A DNA stretch of 64,000 nucleotides, taken from positions 404,291-468,290 of the forward strand of contig JABBOV010000008.1 in assembly GCA_012927625.1 (NCBI GenBank), in the 5' to 3' direction. This stretch comes from Glaciimonas sp. (lineage in GTDB: Bacteria; Pseudomonadota; Gammaproteobacteria; Burkholderiales; Burkholderiaceae_D). Below the pieces are notes generated by a model. It was given only the letters and a program-made list of their open reading frames with translations, did no database searches and had not been told where the DNA came from. A program made the translations under genes and the position numbers. Position 1 is the stretch's first letter, and each line of letters opens with the position of its first letter. Below, piece by piece: positions 62,578-64,000 of this stretch.

Positions 62578-62940
62578 ATGAATCGTAGCGCAAAAGGCGG
62601 CCTTGTATATTCCACCGATGTCGGACGTACATGTCCCGATTGTCGACTTGCGCTCGCTGAGTGTGACTGCAAGGCCAGAGCCAAAGCCGCAGCGGTAGGC
62701 GATAGCGAGGTGCGCGTTTCGCGCCAGACCAAGGGCCGGGGCGGCAAGAGCGTAACTCTCGTCAGAGGGCTCGCACTCGATTCTATTGCGCTGGCCGCGC
62801 TGGGCAAACAATTACGCACAGCCTGCGGTTCGGGCGGGACGGTCAAGGATGGCGTGATCGAAGTGCAGGGCGAACATTGCGAACGGGTCATGGAAGTGCT
62901 CAAAAAACAAGGCCATAGCGCGAAGCGGGTGGGCGGCTAG
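62578..62940 (+). CDS. yciH: YciH/SUI1-family translation initiation factor-like protein
   Basis: LVYSTDVGRTCPDCRLALAECDCK; RVSRQTKGRGGKSVTLVRGL; LGKQLRTACGSGGTVKDGVIEVQGEH. Confidence 0.92.
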   Translation: MNRSAKGGLVYSTDVGRTCPDCRLALAECDCKARAKAAAVGDSEVRVSRQTKGRGGKSVTLVRGLALDSIALAALGKQLRTACGSGGTVKDGVIEVQGEHCERVMEVLKKQGHSAKRVGG

Positions 62941-63086
62941 GCATTTAAAATACAGACGCCGGCGAGCGGCCAAAACCGGACTGCCGGGCTTGTCGGCTGG
63001 CAACACATAGCGCCAGACGGATTGCAGCACGTATCCTTGAATGCGCACAGCACCGTCGGCCATTTTGGCAAGTGAAAGACAGAAAA

Positions 63087-63809
63087 ATGACGATCACAGA
63101 ACCACCTTTTCAGCTACCCTTTCGGGCAACAACGGAGCAGGCGTGCAACTGGCTTGCACAGCAAACCGCCACCCCTTGGGCATTGGCGCGCATGATAGAG
63201 AGCGGCTTGACTCCCTACGTCTGGCTGGACTACGACCCCGACTATCCTGCGCTGTTCGGCGACGCCAACGGCGGTTACCCGGCGCCGATTTTTTTCGAAG
63301 GCGACACCCAACGCCTTGCAGCCGGAAGCGAGGATGTGCTCATCACGATCACGAAAGACGCCTATAAGATAGTGACGCAACTCAAACCTCCGGGCTTTCG
63401 AAGGGATTTGCATACGCTGCGTTTTCTGAAGAAAGATCTGGAGCGCCTGGCAAACAAACTCAAGCGCGAGGCCGAGCCCGAACCAGTCAACATTGCGGCG
63501 ACAATGGAATCGCAAACCGGCATCAACAAGGGGCAGGTGCTGATGGCATTTGCCAATCTGGTAAAAATCGATCTGGAACAGGCCCTTGAGAGTGGCGGCG
63601 GCATATTCGGCGATGATGGCGCAAGGATCAAAGGCAGCGCCAGAAGGACGAAAAACAAAGCGGAGTGGAATCCGGTCACGCTGGCGCTGGGATTAAATGA
63701 TCTGTACCGGGTACCGCTATCCCATCTAAAAAGAGCGTTCAATGCGCATGATTTCTTGTACGCATGGGCGGCGGAATGGAACCATACTCTGGCGCTACTG
63801 GGTAAATAA
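63087..63809 (+). CDS. Hypothetical protein (240 aa)
   Basis: Long ORF with uninterrupted frame (MTITEPPFQLPFRATTEQACNWLAQQTATPWALARMIESGL...); no family recognised. Confidence 0.6.
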   Translation: MTITEPPFQLPFRATTEQACNWLAQQTATPWALARMIESGLTPYVWLDYDPDYPALFGDANGGYPAPIFFEGDTQRLAAGSEDVLITITKDAYKIVTQLKPPGFRRDLHTLRFLKKDLERLANKLKREAEPEPVNIAATMESQTGINKGQVLMAFANLVKIDLEQALESGGGIFGDDGARIKGSARRTKNKAEWNPVTLALGLNDLYRVPLSHLKRAFNAHDFLYAWAAEWNHTLALLGK

Positions 63810-64000
63810 GGCGTCAGCCGGAGCAAGCGATTTTCTGCAAAGAGGGATTAGGTGTTTAGATTCGTGTGATCATATACTTATCCGTAGCTGGCCCCTTTTC
63901 AAAGCCAGGCACGTTTTGCGTACGCTGTTGACCAACGATAACCCATTGCCGATTCCATGACACAAGCCCTGCACAGCCAAGCGCGCACAACCCACCTGAT

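Noticed and set aside
62812-63063. Minus-strand ORF MADGAVRIQGYVLQSVWRYVLPADKPGSPVL...
   Set aside because: Half of it is antisense to yciH and no family was recognised; likely a chance frame, although the part outside yciH could be a remnant

Overview
This 64 kb window looks like a beta-proteobacterial chromosome segment, probably Oxalobacteraceae/Burkholderiales judging by protein families and gene neighbours (inference; no search was run). Most of it is core-type genes. The main specialised locus is a nearly complete MSHA-type type IV pilus cluster (about 6.6-23.2 kb): mshG and mshE on the minus strand, facing away from two tandem pilins and mshC-D-O-P-Q-I-N-J-K-L-M-N-like genes on the plus strand. 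Other groups are a disrupted argP next to argO/lysE, a RIO-type kinase, a class A PBP, an NlpC/P60 protease, an HlyD/ABC exporter, oxyR, ugpBAEC, ubiA, yqjD/E/K-like genes, proC, yggS, pilT/pilU, lrgAB/cidAB, glcDEF, a D-lactate-dehydrogenase-type FAD oxidase, a PduO-type adenosyltransferase, a diguanylate cyclase, a lipase with its foldase, a membrane protein/23-aa peptide/HPII catalase group, folE2, dxs-ispA-xseB, creA, mtnP and yciH. The most notable structure that gene calls do not explain is in the intergenic DNA. At least four families of dispersed inverted-repeat elements are present, including an AT-rich family of about 65-90 bp (core GGAGTAT...CCGCATA) seen about nine times, and a three-layer nested palindrome at 42.48-42.70 kb. 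No rRNA, tRNA, CRISPR array, complete IS element or prophage was recognised.
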